Assembly: GCA_963733885.1 (NCBI GenBank)
Contig: CAVTES010000009.1
Location: 1 to 64,000 of the forward strand
Direction of reading: 5' to 3'
DNA length: 64,000 nucleotides
Source of the DNA: JACVRW01 sp963733885
Lineage (GTDB): Bacteria > Actinomycetota > Thermoleophilia > Solirubrobacterales > Thermoleophilaceae
The position numbers and the translations under genes were made by a program. A model generated the notes under the pieces. It ran no database searches. It was not told the origin of the DNA and was given only the letters and a program-made list of their open reading frames with translations. Of the stretch, positions 11,201 to 20,400 are shown one piece after another. How positions within the stretch are numbered: the stretch's first letter is position 1; each line of letters begins with the position of its first letter.

Positions 11201-12818
11201 ATGGCCGTCCGGTGTGTTTCTCGGCATCCGCGGCGGTTGCCAGCGGGCCTGCCTCTCAGCCTGCTCGTTTTCGCGACGGTTGGCGGCCTGGTCTTGGCGG
11301 GAGGCGGATACGGGCCGATTGCATGGGGCCTCGCCAGCCTCGGCCTGCTCTGGCTGCTGGCCGTCGGCTTGGTCCTGGTCCAGGGCGCGCACCTGGGCCG
11401 GATCGAGGCGGTCGCGTTGGTCAGTCTTGCCGGCCTGCTGGCATGGACGGCCGCGTCCATTTTGTGGTCGCTGGATCGCACTCAGTCGGTCCTGGAGGTC
11501 CAGCGTGGTCTGTGCGCGCTTGCCGCACTGGCCGTGGCGCTGTTGTTCGCGCGGCGCCTGACCGCTGCGGCGATCCTGGGTGGGCTTGCCGCTGCTTGCT
11601 CGCTCGCGTCGATCATCGCAGTCGGACGATGGCTGTCGGCCGGAGCGCCCCCCGCCCTCGGCGTCTCCGGGATCAGTGAGATATGCGAACGCCCTCGGCC
11701 TGCTCGCCGCGATGGGTCTGATCCTTGCGCTCGGGTTCGTGCGACGGGAGACCACCGGGTGGGTAGGTCGCCACCTTGCCATCTGCGCGGCCATCGTGTC
11801 AGCCGCCGCCCTGTGCCTCAGCGCCAGTATCGGCGCCCTGACGGCGCTGGCTGTAGGGCTCGGAGTCAGCCTTCTGCTCGCGGGCGCGCGGCGGGCTGCC
11901 GTTGCGAGCGCCTTGTCCAGCGTGGCTGTGGCCGGCGCCGTTGTCGCGTTGGCTGCCGGAGTGATCGGGCCGACTAGCGGGTCCGCCCGGGCAACACAGT
12001 GGAGCACGCCCGCTGCAGAGGCCGGCGGAGCAGCCAGCGTCTCGGTGCAGCCACGCCTCCGCTTGTGGGCGGTCGCCTGGCACTCCGCGAGCGAAGCGCC
12101 CCTGGTAGGGGCCGGCGCGGGCACTTTTGGTCGGATCTGGTTGCAGCGCCGGGCGATGCCCGTCTCTGCCCGCGACGCGCACAATCTTTACCTCGAGACG
12201 CTGGTCGAACTCGGGATCGTGGGGGTCATTCTGTTGCTCGCCACGCTTGGCACGCCATTAGTGGCGGCGGTCCGCGCCCGCCACCAGGCCCTCGCGCCCC
12301 CCGCCGCGGGAGCGTATGCCGCCTTTCTGGCTCACGCCGGCATCGACGCCGACTGGGAGACCGCCCTGCTCCCCACGGCCGCGCTGTTCTGCGCCGGAGC
12401 GCTGCTGGTCATGTCTCGATCCGTCCGCGCGAAGCGTCGCCGCCCGGTCGCCGCGCGCGCCGCAGCTGTTGCAACGGTGCTCGTGCTCATGGGCGTCGCC
12501 TACACCGGCGTGATGGGTAACGCCGAACTGGCGCGAAGCCGCAATTTTGCGAAGGTCGGCGCGCTGGACGCCGCAGCCGTGCACGCTAAGGCCGCTCTGC
12601 GCTGGGCGCCGTGGTCAGGTGAGGCGTGGTGTGTGCTCGGCGAGGCCGCGCTTGCCCGCGGGCAGAGGGAGCTCGCCCGAGCCAGGTTCGCCCGCGGCCT
12701 CGACAGCGACCGGAGCAGTTGGCCGTGTTGGCGGGGTATGGCGCGAGCCAGCCGAGGACCGATGCGCCATGAGGCTTCACAGCGGGCGGCAGCTCTCAAT
12801 CCGCTCGGGCGGCATTGA
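11201..12818 (+). CDS. O-antigen ligase (Wzy_C)-like membrane protein with C-terminal TPR-like region (one frameshift)
   Basis: This is a polytopic membrane protein with about ten helices (for example LSLLVFATVGGLVLAGGGYG and VALVSLAGLLAWTAASIL). One indel near 11685 splits it. The second half contains SARDAHNLYLETLVELGIVG, the typical H-N-x-x-L-E motif of O-antigen ligase/polymerase proteins of the WaaL/Wzy type. After the last helix (VATVLVLMGVAYTGVM) a soluble tail of about 100 residues has TPR-like helices (AAVHAKAALRWAPWSGEAWC). It probably transfers or polymerises a surface glycan. No other glycan genes are adjacent, so this is an isolated member. Base composition is slightly less GC-rich than its neighbours. 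Confidence 0.75.
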
Positions 12819-12855
12819 CCTTCTCGGACTCACCGCCTAGCGTCGGCGCAGGGCC

Positions 12856-13587
12856 ATGCCGTCGAGCTCCGAGCAGCCGTGGTACCGCGACCCGATCAAG
12901 GTGGTCACCCTGCTCACCCTCTTGGTCGGGCTGCCTATCGGCGTGAAGGCCCTGTACGACAATTTCCTCAAGCCCGACCCGGCGGCGGTCAGCGTCCAGT
13001 ACGTGCTCGACGCGTCGAGCGGGATGGCAGGCGCGATCGGTGGCGAACAGAAGCTCGCCGCCGCCACCGACGAGATCGTGTCGGCCGTCGGCGGCACGCC
13101 CGAGATCGCCTACGCGCTTCGGGTGGCAGGCCCGGGGTGCAGCACTGGGTACGAGCAGCCTCGCGTGAACTTTGGACAAGAAAACGCCGAGGACTTCGAG
13201 AGCGCGCTGGCATCCGTTGAGCCTCGCGGAACCTCCGACATCGCACGGTCGGTGCGATACGCGGTCAGCGACATAGTCGAGCGCCAGAGCAACAAGGACA
13301 CCAAGAGCGCCTCGCTCTTCTTTGTGCTCGGAGCACCAGACGGGTGCGTAAAGCGCCCGGAGCAAGTTATCGGCGACTCGCTGAGCTTTCTGGATCGCCA
13401 GAAGACGATTGACGTCAACTTCAAGTTCATCGGTGTGAAGGCGCCCCAGGAGCTGCGCCGGCAGCTAGGCCTCGTCAAAAGACGGGCGACACAGCTGGGG
13501 TTCGGCGCAACCGTCGAGTTCGCAGATACGCCCGCCGAGCTGGGTGAGACGCTCGACCCCTCAGGGCCCAGCTCGCCGCCCCCCTGA
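12856..13587 (+). CDS. Membrane-anchored VWA-like domain protein
   Basis: The gene encodes 243 residues in one frame. Residues 14-34 (PIKVVTLLTLLVGLPIGVKA) form a single membrane anchor near the N-terminus. From about residue 48, VQYVLDASSGMAG resembles the first strand and DxSxxM metal site of a von Willebrand A fold. Later features fit this fold: SDIARSVRYAVSDIVERQ, LFFVLGAPDGCVKR, and INVDFKFIGV-like strand VNFKFIGVKAPQ. The tail is short and proline-rich (SGPSSPPP). It is probably an extracytoplasmic binding protein. It differs from the BatA-like VWA gene at 56.2 kb. No partner is evident, although imuB follows after 90 bases. Confidence 0.6.
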   Translation: MPSSSEQPWYRDPIKVVTLLTLLVGLPIGVKALYDNFLKPDPAAVSVQYVLDASSGMAGAIGGEQKLAAATDEIVSAVGGTPEIAYALRVAGPGCSTGYEQPRVNFGQENAEDFESALASVEPRGTSDIARSVRYAVSDIVERQSNKDTKSASLFFVLGAPDGCVKRPEQVIGDSLSFLDRQKTIDVNFKFIGVKAPQELRRQLGLVKRRATQLGFGATVEFADTPAELGETLDPSGPSSPPP

Positions 13588-13660
13588 GCCGCCAAGGCCC
13601 GATGATGCGACCAGGCGACGCGTAGCGCTCGCGCCGCTTGCATGCCGCCGGAGCGGATGC

Positions 13661-13672
13661 GAACATGTGTTC
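13661..13672 (+). promoter_or_regulatory. SOS (LexA) box of imuB
   Basis: GAACATGTGTTC within CGAACATGTGTTCG fits the Gram-positive/actinobacterial LexA operator GAAC-N4-GTTC. It ends five bases before ATG 13677 and overlaps an alternative ATG at 13665. A repressor bound here would cover the transcription or translation start. Confidence 0.82.
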
Positions 13673-13676
13673 GACC

Positions 13677-14882
13677 ATGGTCGTGTGCGTCCTCTACCCC
13701 CGCTTCGAGCTCCTCGCCGCCCTGGCCGACCGGCGAGCGCTCCTGGCCGAGCCGGCCGCGTTGGCCCCCGAGCCCGGGCGGGAGCAGGTGGTGGGGGAGG
13801 TGTCGGCGCCCGCCGAGGCCTTCGGCGTGGTGCGTGGCATGCGGTTGGGCGAGGCGATGTCACGCTGCCCGGCGCTGCGGCTCGTGCCGCCCGATCCGGA
13901 GGGTGTGCGCTCGCTCTGGCACGCGGTGCTCGACCGGCTCGAGGCGATCGGCGCCGAGGTCGAGTCCGATTCCGCCGGCGCCGCGTTCTTCGAGTCCGCC
14001 GGCCTGCGCGGCCTGCACGGCGGCGATCTCGCGGGAGTGCTGGCCGCCGCCGGCCGGGCGCTCGGTCCCGGCGCTCGCCTGGGGGCCGCGCCCTGCCGCT
14101 TCGCCGCTCACGCCGCGGCGCTTCAGGCAAGGCCGCGTCGCATGAAACGCTCGTTCGTGGTGGAGGAGCGGCAGGCCCGGGATTTCCTCGCGCCGCTGCC
14201 CGTCGCGCTGCTCCGCACGCGGTTCGAGCTGCAGGCGCTGCCCGAGGTCTTCGAGCGGCTCGGCATCCGCACGCTGGGGGAGGTGGCCGCCCTGCCCTCG
14301 CGCGCCGTGGCCGAGCGGTTCGGTCATCCGGGGCTGCTGGCGCTCGACCTCGCGCGCGGGCGGGACACCCCGCTCGCGCCGCGGCGGCCGCCCGAGCCGG
14401 TGGTCGAGCGGCTCGACCTGCCCGAGGCGGCGTCCGGCCAGCAACTCGAGCGGGCGCTCGACCTGCTCGTGGCGCGCGTGCTCGCCCGGCGCGAGCGGCG
14501 CGGCCGGGCGCTTCGGGGCCTGGCGGTGTCGGCCCGCTTCGTGGCCGGCGGCACCTGGCGCACCGCGATCACGCTGCGCCAGGCGAGCGCCGACCCCGAG
14601 CGGATCCGGCTGGCCCTGGGGCCGAGGCTGGCCGAGCTGCCCGCACCGGCCGAGTCGCTCGCGCTCGAGGTGGAGGCGTTCGGCCCGCCCGCGCAGGACC
14701 AGGGCCGCCTGCTCGACGAGGCCGCCGCGGTGCGGCGCTCCCGGCTCGGCGAGGCCGTGCGCCAGGCCCGGCAGGCGGCGGGTTCGGAGGCCGCCCTGAA
14801 GGTCCTGGACGTGGATCCCGGCTCGCGCATCCCGGAGCGGCGCGCGGTGCTGGCGCCTTTTCCCGAGGGGCCGGGGCCGTGA
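13677..14882 (+). CDS. imuB: ImuB, Y-family polymerase-like mutasome protein
   Basis: ImuB is the catalytically dead Y-family polymerase homologue that links DnaE2 to the sliding clamp in damage-induced mutagenesis. The N-terminus MVVCVLYPRFELLAALADRR aligns with the DinB start but lacks the first catalytic aspartate. The second site, normally SVDEA, reads DSAGAAFFESAG here, so the metal-binding acids are gone, as expected for ImuB. FGVVRGMRLGEAMSRCPAL matches the fingers region. LGIRTLGEVAALPSRAVAERF matches the helix-hairpin-helix, and the little-finger domain follows (RLDLPEAASGQQLERAL). I chose ATG 13677 because homology starts there; ATG 13665 lies inside the SOS box. No imuA is next to it. 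Confidence 0.88.
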   Translation: MVVCVLYPRFELLAALADRRALLAEPAALAPEPGREQVVGEVSAPAEAFGVVRGMRLGEAMSRCPALRLVPPDPEGVRSLWHAVLDRLEAIGAEVESDSAGAAFFESAGLRGLHGGDLAGVLAAAGRALGPGARLGAAPCRFAAHAAALQARPRRMKRSFVVEERQARDFLAPLPVALLRTRFELQALPEVFERLGIRTLGEVAALPSRAVAERFGHPGLLALDLARGRDTPLAPRRPPEPVVERLDLPEAASGQQLERALDLLVARVLARRERRGRALRGLAVSARFVAGGTWRTAITLRQASADPERIRLALGPRLAELPAPAESLALEVEAFGPPAQDQGRLLDEAAAVRRSRLGEAVRQARQAAGSEAALKVLDVDPGSRIPERRAVLAPFPEGPGP

Positions 14883-14974
14883 GCCGGGTGTCGCCGGCCG
14901 CGTGGCGTTCCGCTCGTTGCCTCGGCGTTGTCCGGGCCTTGCCCGACGGCAGCGGTCAAGGGGTGGGTCTCTTT

Positions 14975-15027
14975 GGAGTGTGGGCCCTCAAAGTCACGCA
15001 TATGGCGCCTTTGAGGGCCCACACTCC
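14975..15027. repeat. Perfect 19-bp inverted repeat
   Basis: The arm GGAGTGTGGGCCCTCAAAG (14975-14993) is repeated as its exact reverse complement at 15009-15027, with a 15-base spacer containing the palindrome CATATG. It lies in the 222-base gap between imuB and the DUF6504 gene. No T-run follows, so a standard intrinsic terminator is unlikely on either strand. It could be a protein-binding palindrome, a transcript-stabilising hairpin or a relic of a mobile element. Confidence 0.85.
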
Positions 15028-15104
15028 GTGCTCGTCGCGGGCACGTCGCCCCCCGGCGCCGTGCGGGCGCGGCGCGAGGTCCGCGTCGCCGTGAGGGCCG
15101 CCCC

Positions 15105-15356
15105 GTGAACCCCGCCGGCTCGCGCCGGCTCGGTGCGCCCGAGCCCGCCTCGGTCGAGGCCGACGCCCGCGGCACGCCCGCGGCGGTCGGGGCCATTGCC
15201 GTCGACACCGTGAGGGAGGAGTGGGTCGTGGAGGATCGCTGGTGGACCGGCCGGCCGCTGCGGCGCCGCTATTTCGAGCTGGTCCTCGTGGACGGGCGCA
15301 ACGTCGTCGTGTTCCGCGATCTCGTCGACGGGAGGTGGTACCTGCAGCGCGCCTGA
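15105..15356 (+). CDS. DUF6504 family small protein of the mutasome neighbourhood
   Basis: This gene encodes 83 residues. The conserved core VDTVREEWVVEDRWWTGRPL and RRRYFELVLVDGRNVVVFRD is the DUF6504 pattern. In actinobacteria small proteins of this family are commonly found between imuB and dnaE2, which is how it sits here. Their molecular role is unknown. A contribution to the ImuB-DnaE2 mutasome is an inference from neighbourhood only. The N-terminal 30 residues are variable and Pro/Ala-rich, so the start could lie further in. GTG 15105 is used because it directly follows the upstream gap. Confidence 0.7.
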   Translation: MNPAGSRRLGAPEPASVEADARGTPAAVGAIAVDTVREEWVVEDRWWTGRPLRRRYFELVLVDGRNVVVFRDLVDGRWYLQRA

Positions 15357-15465
15357 CCTCGCCGGTCGCAGGCTGCGGAAAGGAGGGCTAAGGAAATTTC
15401 ACACAGCGGCCGATAAGGGACGGTGGTGGCCGCGCCCCCAGGGACGAAGAGGATGAGCGCCTAGC

Positions 15466-17041
15466 GTGGCCGAGACGCTTGCCACACTGGCCCGTCTCGG
15501 CGCGATGTTCGAGCGCACCGCCTCCGTGCGCGACGAGGCCCACCTCCAGGAGGTGCTCGAGGACGTGGCGCGGACGATCAGCGAGGTGCTCGGCTACAGG
15601 GCCGTGGTGGTGAACGTGTACCGGCCGGCCTTCGACGACATGCTCACGGCCGCCGCGGTCGGGTCCGCGGAGTCGCTTCAGGCGCTGCTTGGAACGGCGT
15701 CGCCGAACGACACCTGGACGCCGCTGCTGGCCGACCGCTTCCGCCGCCGCGAGGGCGCGTACTTCGTGCCCGACGGCGAGTTCGATTGGGACTCGCTCGA
15801 GGTCGAGACGTACGTCCCGGACATCGAGCCGAGCGACGACCCCGACGCCTGGCTGGCCGGCGACGCCCTGTTCGTCCCCCTGCGCGACGCGCGCCAGCAG
15901 CTGCTCGGCGTGATCTCGGTCGACGAGCCCGTGACGGGCCGGCGCCCGAGCGACAGCGAGCTCGACGCGCTCGTCGCGATCTCGCGCCACGCGGCGCTGG
16001 CCCTCCAAATCGCCCAGGAGATCGCCGAGGACAGGCAGCACCATCGCATGCTGGAGCGCGTGCTCGGGGTGTCGGCGCGGCTGGCCGAGGCCGACGACGT
16101 GGAGGCGGTGCTGCAGGCCGTGTGCGACGGGATCGAGGACGCGCTCGGCTTCAACCGCGTGATGATCTCGCTCGCCGAGGAGCCGGACCTGGCGCTCGAG
16201 CCGGTCGCGACATCGGGCTGGGGCGCCGACGAGCCGGACCTCGACGGCGCGACGCTCGACTCGCTGGCCCCGCTGTTCTGCGAGGAGTACGAGGTCGCCG
16301 GCTGTTACCTGCTGCCGGCCGAGGTGGCCGAGCACCTGCTCGGGATCGACCACGTTCCCGTACCGCTCGGAGATGAACGGGCGCGGGCCGCACGCCTGGT
16401 CGCGCCACTGGCTGATCGTCCCCCTCGTGGAGGGCGAGCACCGGGTGGGCGTGATCTGGGTCGACGACCCGCGCGACCGCCTGCTTCCCACCCGCGCGCG
16501 GCTGCAGGCGCTGCGGCTGTTCGCCAACCAGGCCGTCGCGGCGCTGCGGACCGCCGATCAGACCGTGCGGCTCCGCCACGAGGCGACCCACGACCCCCTG
16601 ACCGGCCTGCCCAACCGGCGCGCCTTCCGCCGCCGCCTCGTGCGGGAGATCGAGGCCCGGGAGCGCTTTGCGCTGGTGCTGTGCGACATGGACAACCTGA
16701 AGCTGGTGAACGACACCCACGGCCACGAGGCGGGCGACCGGGCGCTCCAGATGATGGCGGGCGCGCTGCGCAGCGGGCTGCGCCGGAGCGACGAGGCCTA
16801 CCGGCTCGGCGGGGACGAGTTCGGGGTGATCCTCCCTGGGGCGTCCTGGCTCGACGCCGAGCGCGTGATGCGCCGCCTGCGCGATGCGGCGGGGCAGGGG
16901 GTGCTCGAGAGCGGGGACCGGATCGAGGCCAGCTTCGGCATCGCGGTCCTCCAGCCCGGCGACGACGCCGCGCGCCTGGTGGCGCGGGCGGACCAGGCGC
17001 TCTACAAGGCAAAGCGCCGGCGGGAGGAGAGCGTCGCTTGA
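15466..17041 (+). CDS. GAF-GAF-GGDEF diguanylate cyclase (one frameshift)
   Basis: This cytoplasmic sensor-cyclase is predicted to make cyclic di-GMP. Residues about 10-190 form a GAF domain (HLQEVLEDVARTISEVLGYR ... FVPLRDARQQLLGVISVDEP). A second GAF domain follows (EAVLQAVCDGIEDALGFNRV) up to an indel near 16365, then resumes (WLIVPLVEGEHRVGVIWVDD). The GGDEF domain starts at HDPLTGLPNRRAFRRRL, has the metal-binding DMDNLKLVNDTHGH, and an intact active site YRLGGDEFGV. No RxxD inhibitory site is obvious five residues before GGDEF. The start is GTG 15466. It lies inside the mutasome neighbourhood, which is unusual. Confidence 0.88.
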
Positions 17042-17059
17042 CGGCTCACTGACCGAGCT

Positions 17060-17340
17060 GTAGGCGGGCCTCCAGCCGCTCGAGGCGTGCCACGCGTTTG
17101 GTTGTCGCGGGGTGGGGTGGATGCGCTGTCGCCTGCGGAATCTGAGATCGTGCCGGCGGGGCGGAGCTGGAGGCCGGGTCAGGCCACGGTCGCCTCGTAG
17201 TGAGGCGGCGGCCGGCACGGCGGTGAAAAGCTCACGAACTCACTGCCGCGGTGCGAACTTGGGAGGTTGTCGTCCGTGGAGGGGCAATACCTCCCGTTCT
17301 TGTGCGGCGGGCAGCGAGTTCGGGAGCTTTGTGCCGGGAT
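17060..17340. other. Highly structured intergenic region upstream of dnaE2
   Basis: The 416-base gap between the GGDEF gene and dnaE2 holds serial inverted repeats. They are GGCCTCCAGC (17067-17076) with its exact complement at 17166-17175, a CGCCTC/GAGGCG hairpin (17191-17207), and a long imperfect inverted repeat at 17212-17337. The long one pairs 17212-17218 with 17331-17337, 17227-17247 with 17310-17330 (19 of 21), and 17261-17267 with 17289-17295. No convincing short gene is seen. A structured RNA, a hairpin-type mobile repeat (MITE-like) or a transcription attenuator are all possible. Confidence 0.6.
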
Positions 17341-17445
17341 GCGGCGCAAGGTTCGGCGACGGGCCCGGGCAGCCCGTGGCCCGAGCCGCCGCCGCCTTCG
17401 GCGGATCTGGCCCTCGAGCGCTCCTATCCATCCGAATCGATATGC

Positions 17446-17457
17446 GAACATCTGTTC
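17446..17457 (+). promoter_or_regulatory. SOS (LexA) box of dnaE2
   Basis: GAACATCTGTTC, in the context CGAACATCTGTTCG, fits GAAC-N4-GTTC. It abuts the GTG start codon at 17458 directly, which suggests a leaderless or near-leaderless transcript blocked by LexA. Confidence 0.85.
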
Positions 17458-20400
17458 GTGTCATACGTCGAGCTCCACTGCCACTCCGCCTACTCCTTCC
17501 TTGACGGCGCGTCGCACCCGGTGGAGCTGGCCGCGGCGGCGGCCGAGCAGGGCCACGAAGCGCTTGCGCTGACCGACCACGACGGCCTGCACGGGGCCAT
17601 GGAGATGGCGCAGGCGCTGAAGCCGCTCGGGGTGCGGCCGATCACGGGCGCCGAGCTGACGCTCGACGACGACACCCACGTGACTCTCCTGTGCGAGTCG
17701 CGCGAGGGCTACACCAACCTCTGCCGCCTGATCACCGCCTCCCACTGGCACACGCGCCGCTGGGCGCGCGAGGGCTGGAAGGAGGGCGGCCGGCGGCAGG
17801 ACCCGATCGACGGGGAACCGTCCATCGGCCTCGACACGCTCGAGCAACACGCACGCGGCTTGGTGTGCCTCTCGGGATGTGCCGGCGATGGTGCGGTGGC
17901 ATCGAGGATCGAGGCGGGAGACCACCCGGGCGCTGCGGCCGTCGCCCGCCGCCTCCTCGCTGCGTTCGGCCCCGACCGCTTTCGCATCGAGCTCCAACGT
18001 CCCTACTGGCGCAACGACCGCCGCCGTAACAAGCTGCTCACGGAGCTGGCCGAGCGGCTCGGAGTGCCGTGCGTGGCCACGGGGAACGTCCATGTGCACT
18101 CACGTGACCGCATTGCGCTGCAGGACGCGATGGTCGCCGTGCGCCACGGAGCCACCCTCGACGAGACCGAGCCCAAGCGAAGGGGGAACTCGTCCCATGT
18201 TCTCGCTCCTCCCGAGCGAATGGCGGGGCGGTTTGAGAAGAGCGCAGTCGAGGAGAGCGGGCGCCTGGCGGAGCGCCTGACCTTCGACCTCACCGAGGAC
18301 CTCGGCTACCGCTACCCCGGCTCGGAGGACCCCGACGCCGACCGCAAGCTGGCCGAGCTGTGCCGCGAGCGCTTCGCGGAGCGCTACGCGGACCGGCCGG
18401 AGGCGCTGGGGCGGCTCGAGGAGGAGCTGCGCGTGATCCGCCACCTGGGCCTGTCCGGGTTCTTCCTGCTCCATCGCGACATGCTCGAGCTGGCCCGTGA
18501 GGTGGCTTTCGAGGTGCGCGGTCCCGAGTCGGCGCGGCGGCTGCTGCCGCCGGGCCGCGGGCGGGGCTCGAGCGTGTCCTCGATCGTCTGCTACCTCACC
18601 GGCCTCTCGCACATCGACCCGATCGAGAACGAGCTCTTCCTGGGGCGCTTCCTGAACGAGGAGCTCACCGCGCTGCCGGACATCGACCTCGACTTCCCGC
18701 GCGACATCCGCGACATCCTCATCCCGCGCGTGCACGACCGCTACGGCCGCGACCGCTGCGCCCTCGTGGCCGCCTTCTCGACCTTCCACGTGCGCTCCGC
18801 GGTGCGCGACTTCGCGAAGGCGCTGGGGCTGCCGCCGGGGGAGATCGAGCGCCTGGCGCGGGCGGTCGACCCCTGGAAGGAGCGCAACGACATCGAGGGA
18901 GACGTGCCGGCGAGGGACGGCCGCGGGCACCGCTCGCCGCGCTGGGACGCCCTCGTCAAGCTCGCCCGGGACGCGTGGGGGCTGCCCCGCCACCAGTCGC
19001 AGCACCCCGGCGGCATGGTGATCTCGACGCAGCCGCTGATCGACCTCTGCCCGGTGCAGCCCGCCTCGCTCGAGGGCCGCCAGATGGTCCAGTGGGACAA
19101 GGACTCCTGCGGCGACGCCGGCTTCCTCAAGATCGACCTGCTCGGCCTGGGGATGCTCTCGGCGGTCGAGCGCTGCGTGGACGAGATCGCGCGCGTGCGG
19201 GGGGAGCGCATCGACCTGTCGCGCATCCCATACGACGACCAGGAGGTCTACGACCGCATCCAGGAGGCGGAGACGATGGGCGTGTTCCAGATCGAGTCGC
19301 GCGCGCAGATGCAGATGCTCAAGCGGACCCGCCCGGAGAACCTCGACGACATCACGGTGCAGGTGGCGCTGGTGCGGCCGGGGCCGATCATCGGCGGCGC
19401 CGTGCACCCCTACATCGAGCACCGCAAGGCGCTGCGCGAGGATCCGGACTTCGAGGTGCCCTACGAGCACCCGTCGCTCGAGCCGGTGCTGCGCGACACG
19501 CTCGGCACGATCGTCTTCCAGGACCAGGTGCTGGAGGTGGCTGGCGCGTTCGCCGGGTTCCGCGCCGGCGAGGCGGAGGGCCTGCGGCGGGCGATGAGCC
19601 GCAAGCGCTCCGAGGCGGCGATCCGCGCCTACGAGCAGAAGTTCATCGCCGGCGCCACCGAGCGCGGCGCCTCGCGCGAGTCGGCCGAGCGGGTCTGGAC
19701 GCAGATCGTGGGCTTCTCTGGCTTCGGCTTCCCCAAGGCGCACTCGGCGGCCTTCGGGCTGCTCGCCTACCAGTCGACCTGGCTGCGCGTGCACTACCAC
19801 CCGGAGTTCCTCTGCGCGCTCCTGAACGAGCAGCCGATGGGCTTCTACCCGCCCGACTCGCTGGTCCACGAGGCCCAGCGGGTGGGGGTGGAGGTGCTGC
19901 CGCCGTGCGTGGTGCGGAGCTGGGTGGACTCCCGGGTGGAGGACCACGCAGTCCGCCTCGGGCTGCGGCACGTGAACGGCTGCAAGGAGGGGGAGGTCCG
20001 CACCCTGGTGGCCGAGCGCGAGGAGGGCGGCCGCTGGCGCTCGCTCGGCGACCTCGCCGCCCGCTCCGGCGCCTTCGCCGAGACGCTCGGCAAGCTCGCG
20101 TGGGCGGGCGCATGCGACGTCCTGGCCGACGGCCCAGTGGCCGGGCGGCGGCGCCAGGCGCTGTGGCAGCTCGGCGTGGCCGTGCCGGGCACGCCGGTGC
20201 CCGAGGGGACCCAGCTCGCGCTGCCGCTGGAGCCGCATGCGGGACCGGAGCTTCGGGCGCTGTCGGCGTGGGAGCGGATGCTGGCGGACTACGGCTCCAC
20301 CGGGGTGACGCTGCGCGAGCACCCGATGGAGCTGATGCGGCCGGACCTGCCGGCGGACCTGTCCACGAGCGTGGAGCTGGAGCGCGGCCGGCACGGCAGC

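Noticed and set aside
17251..17457. N-terminal extension of DnaE2 from GTG 17251.
   Set aside because: It is translated from the inverted-repeat region and the SOS box; the PHP domain starts five residues after GTG 17458.
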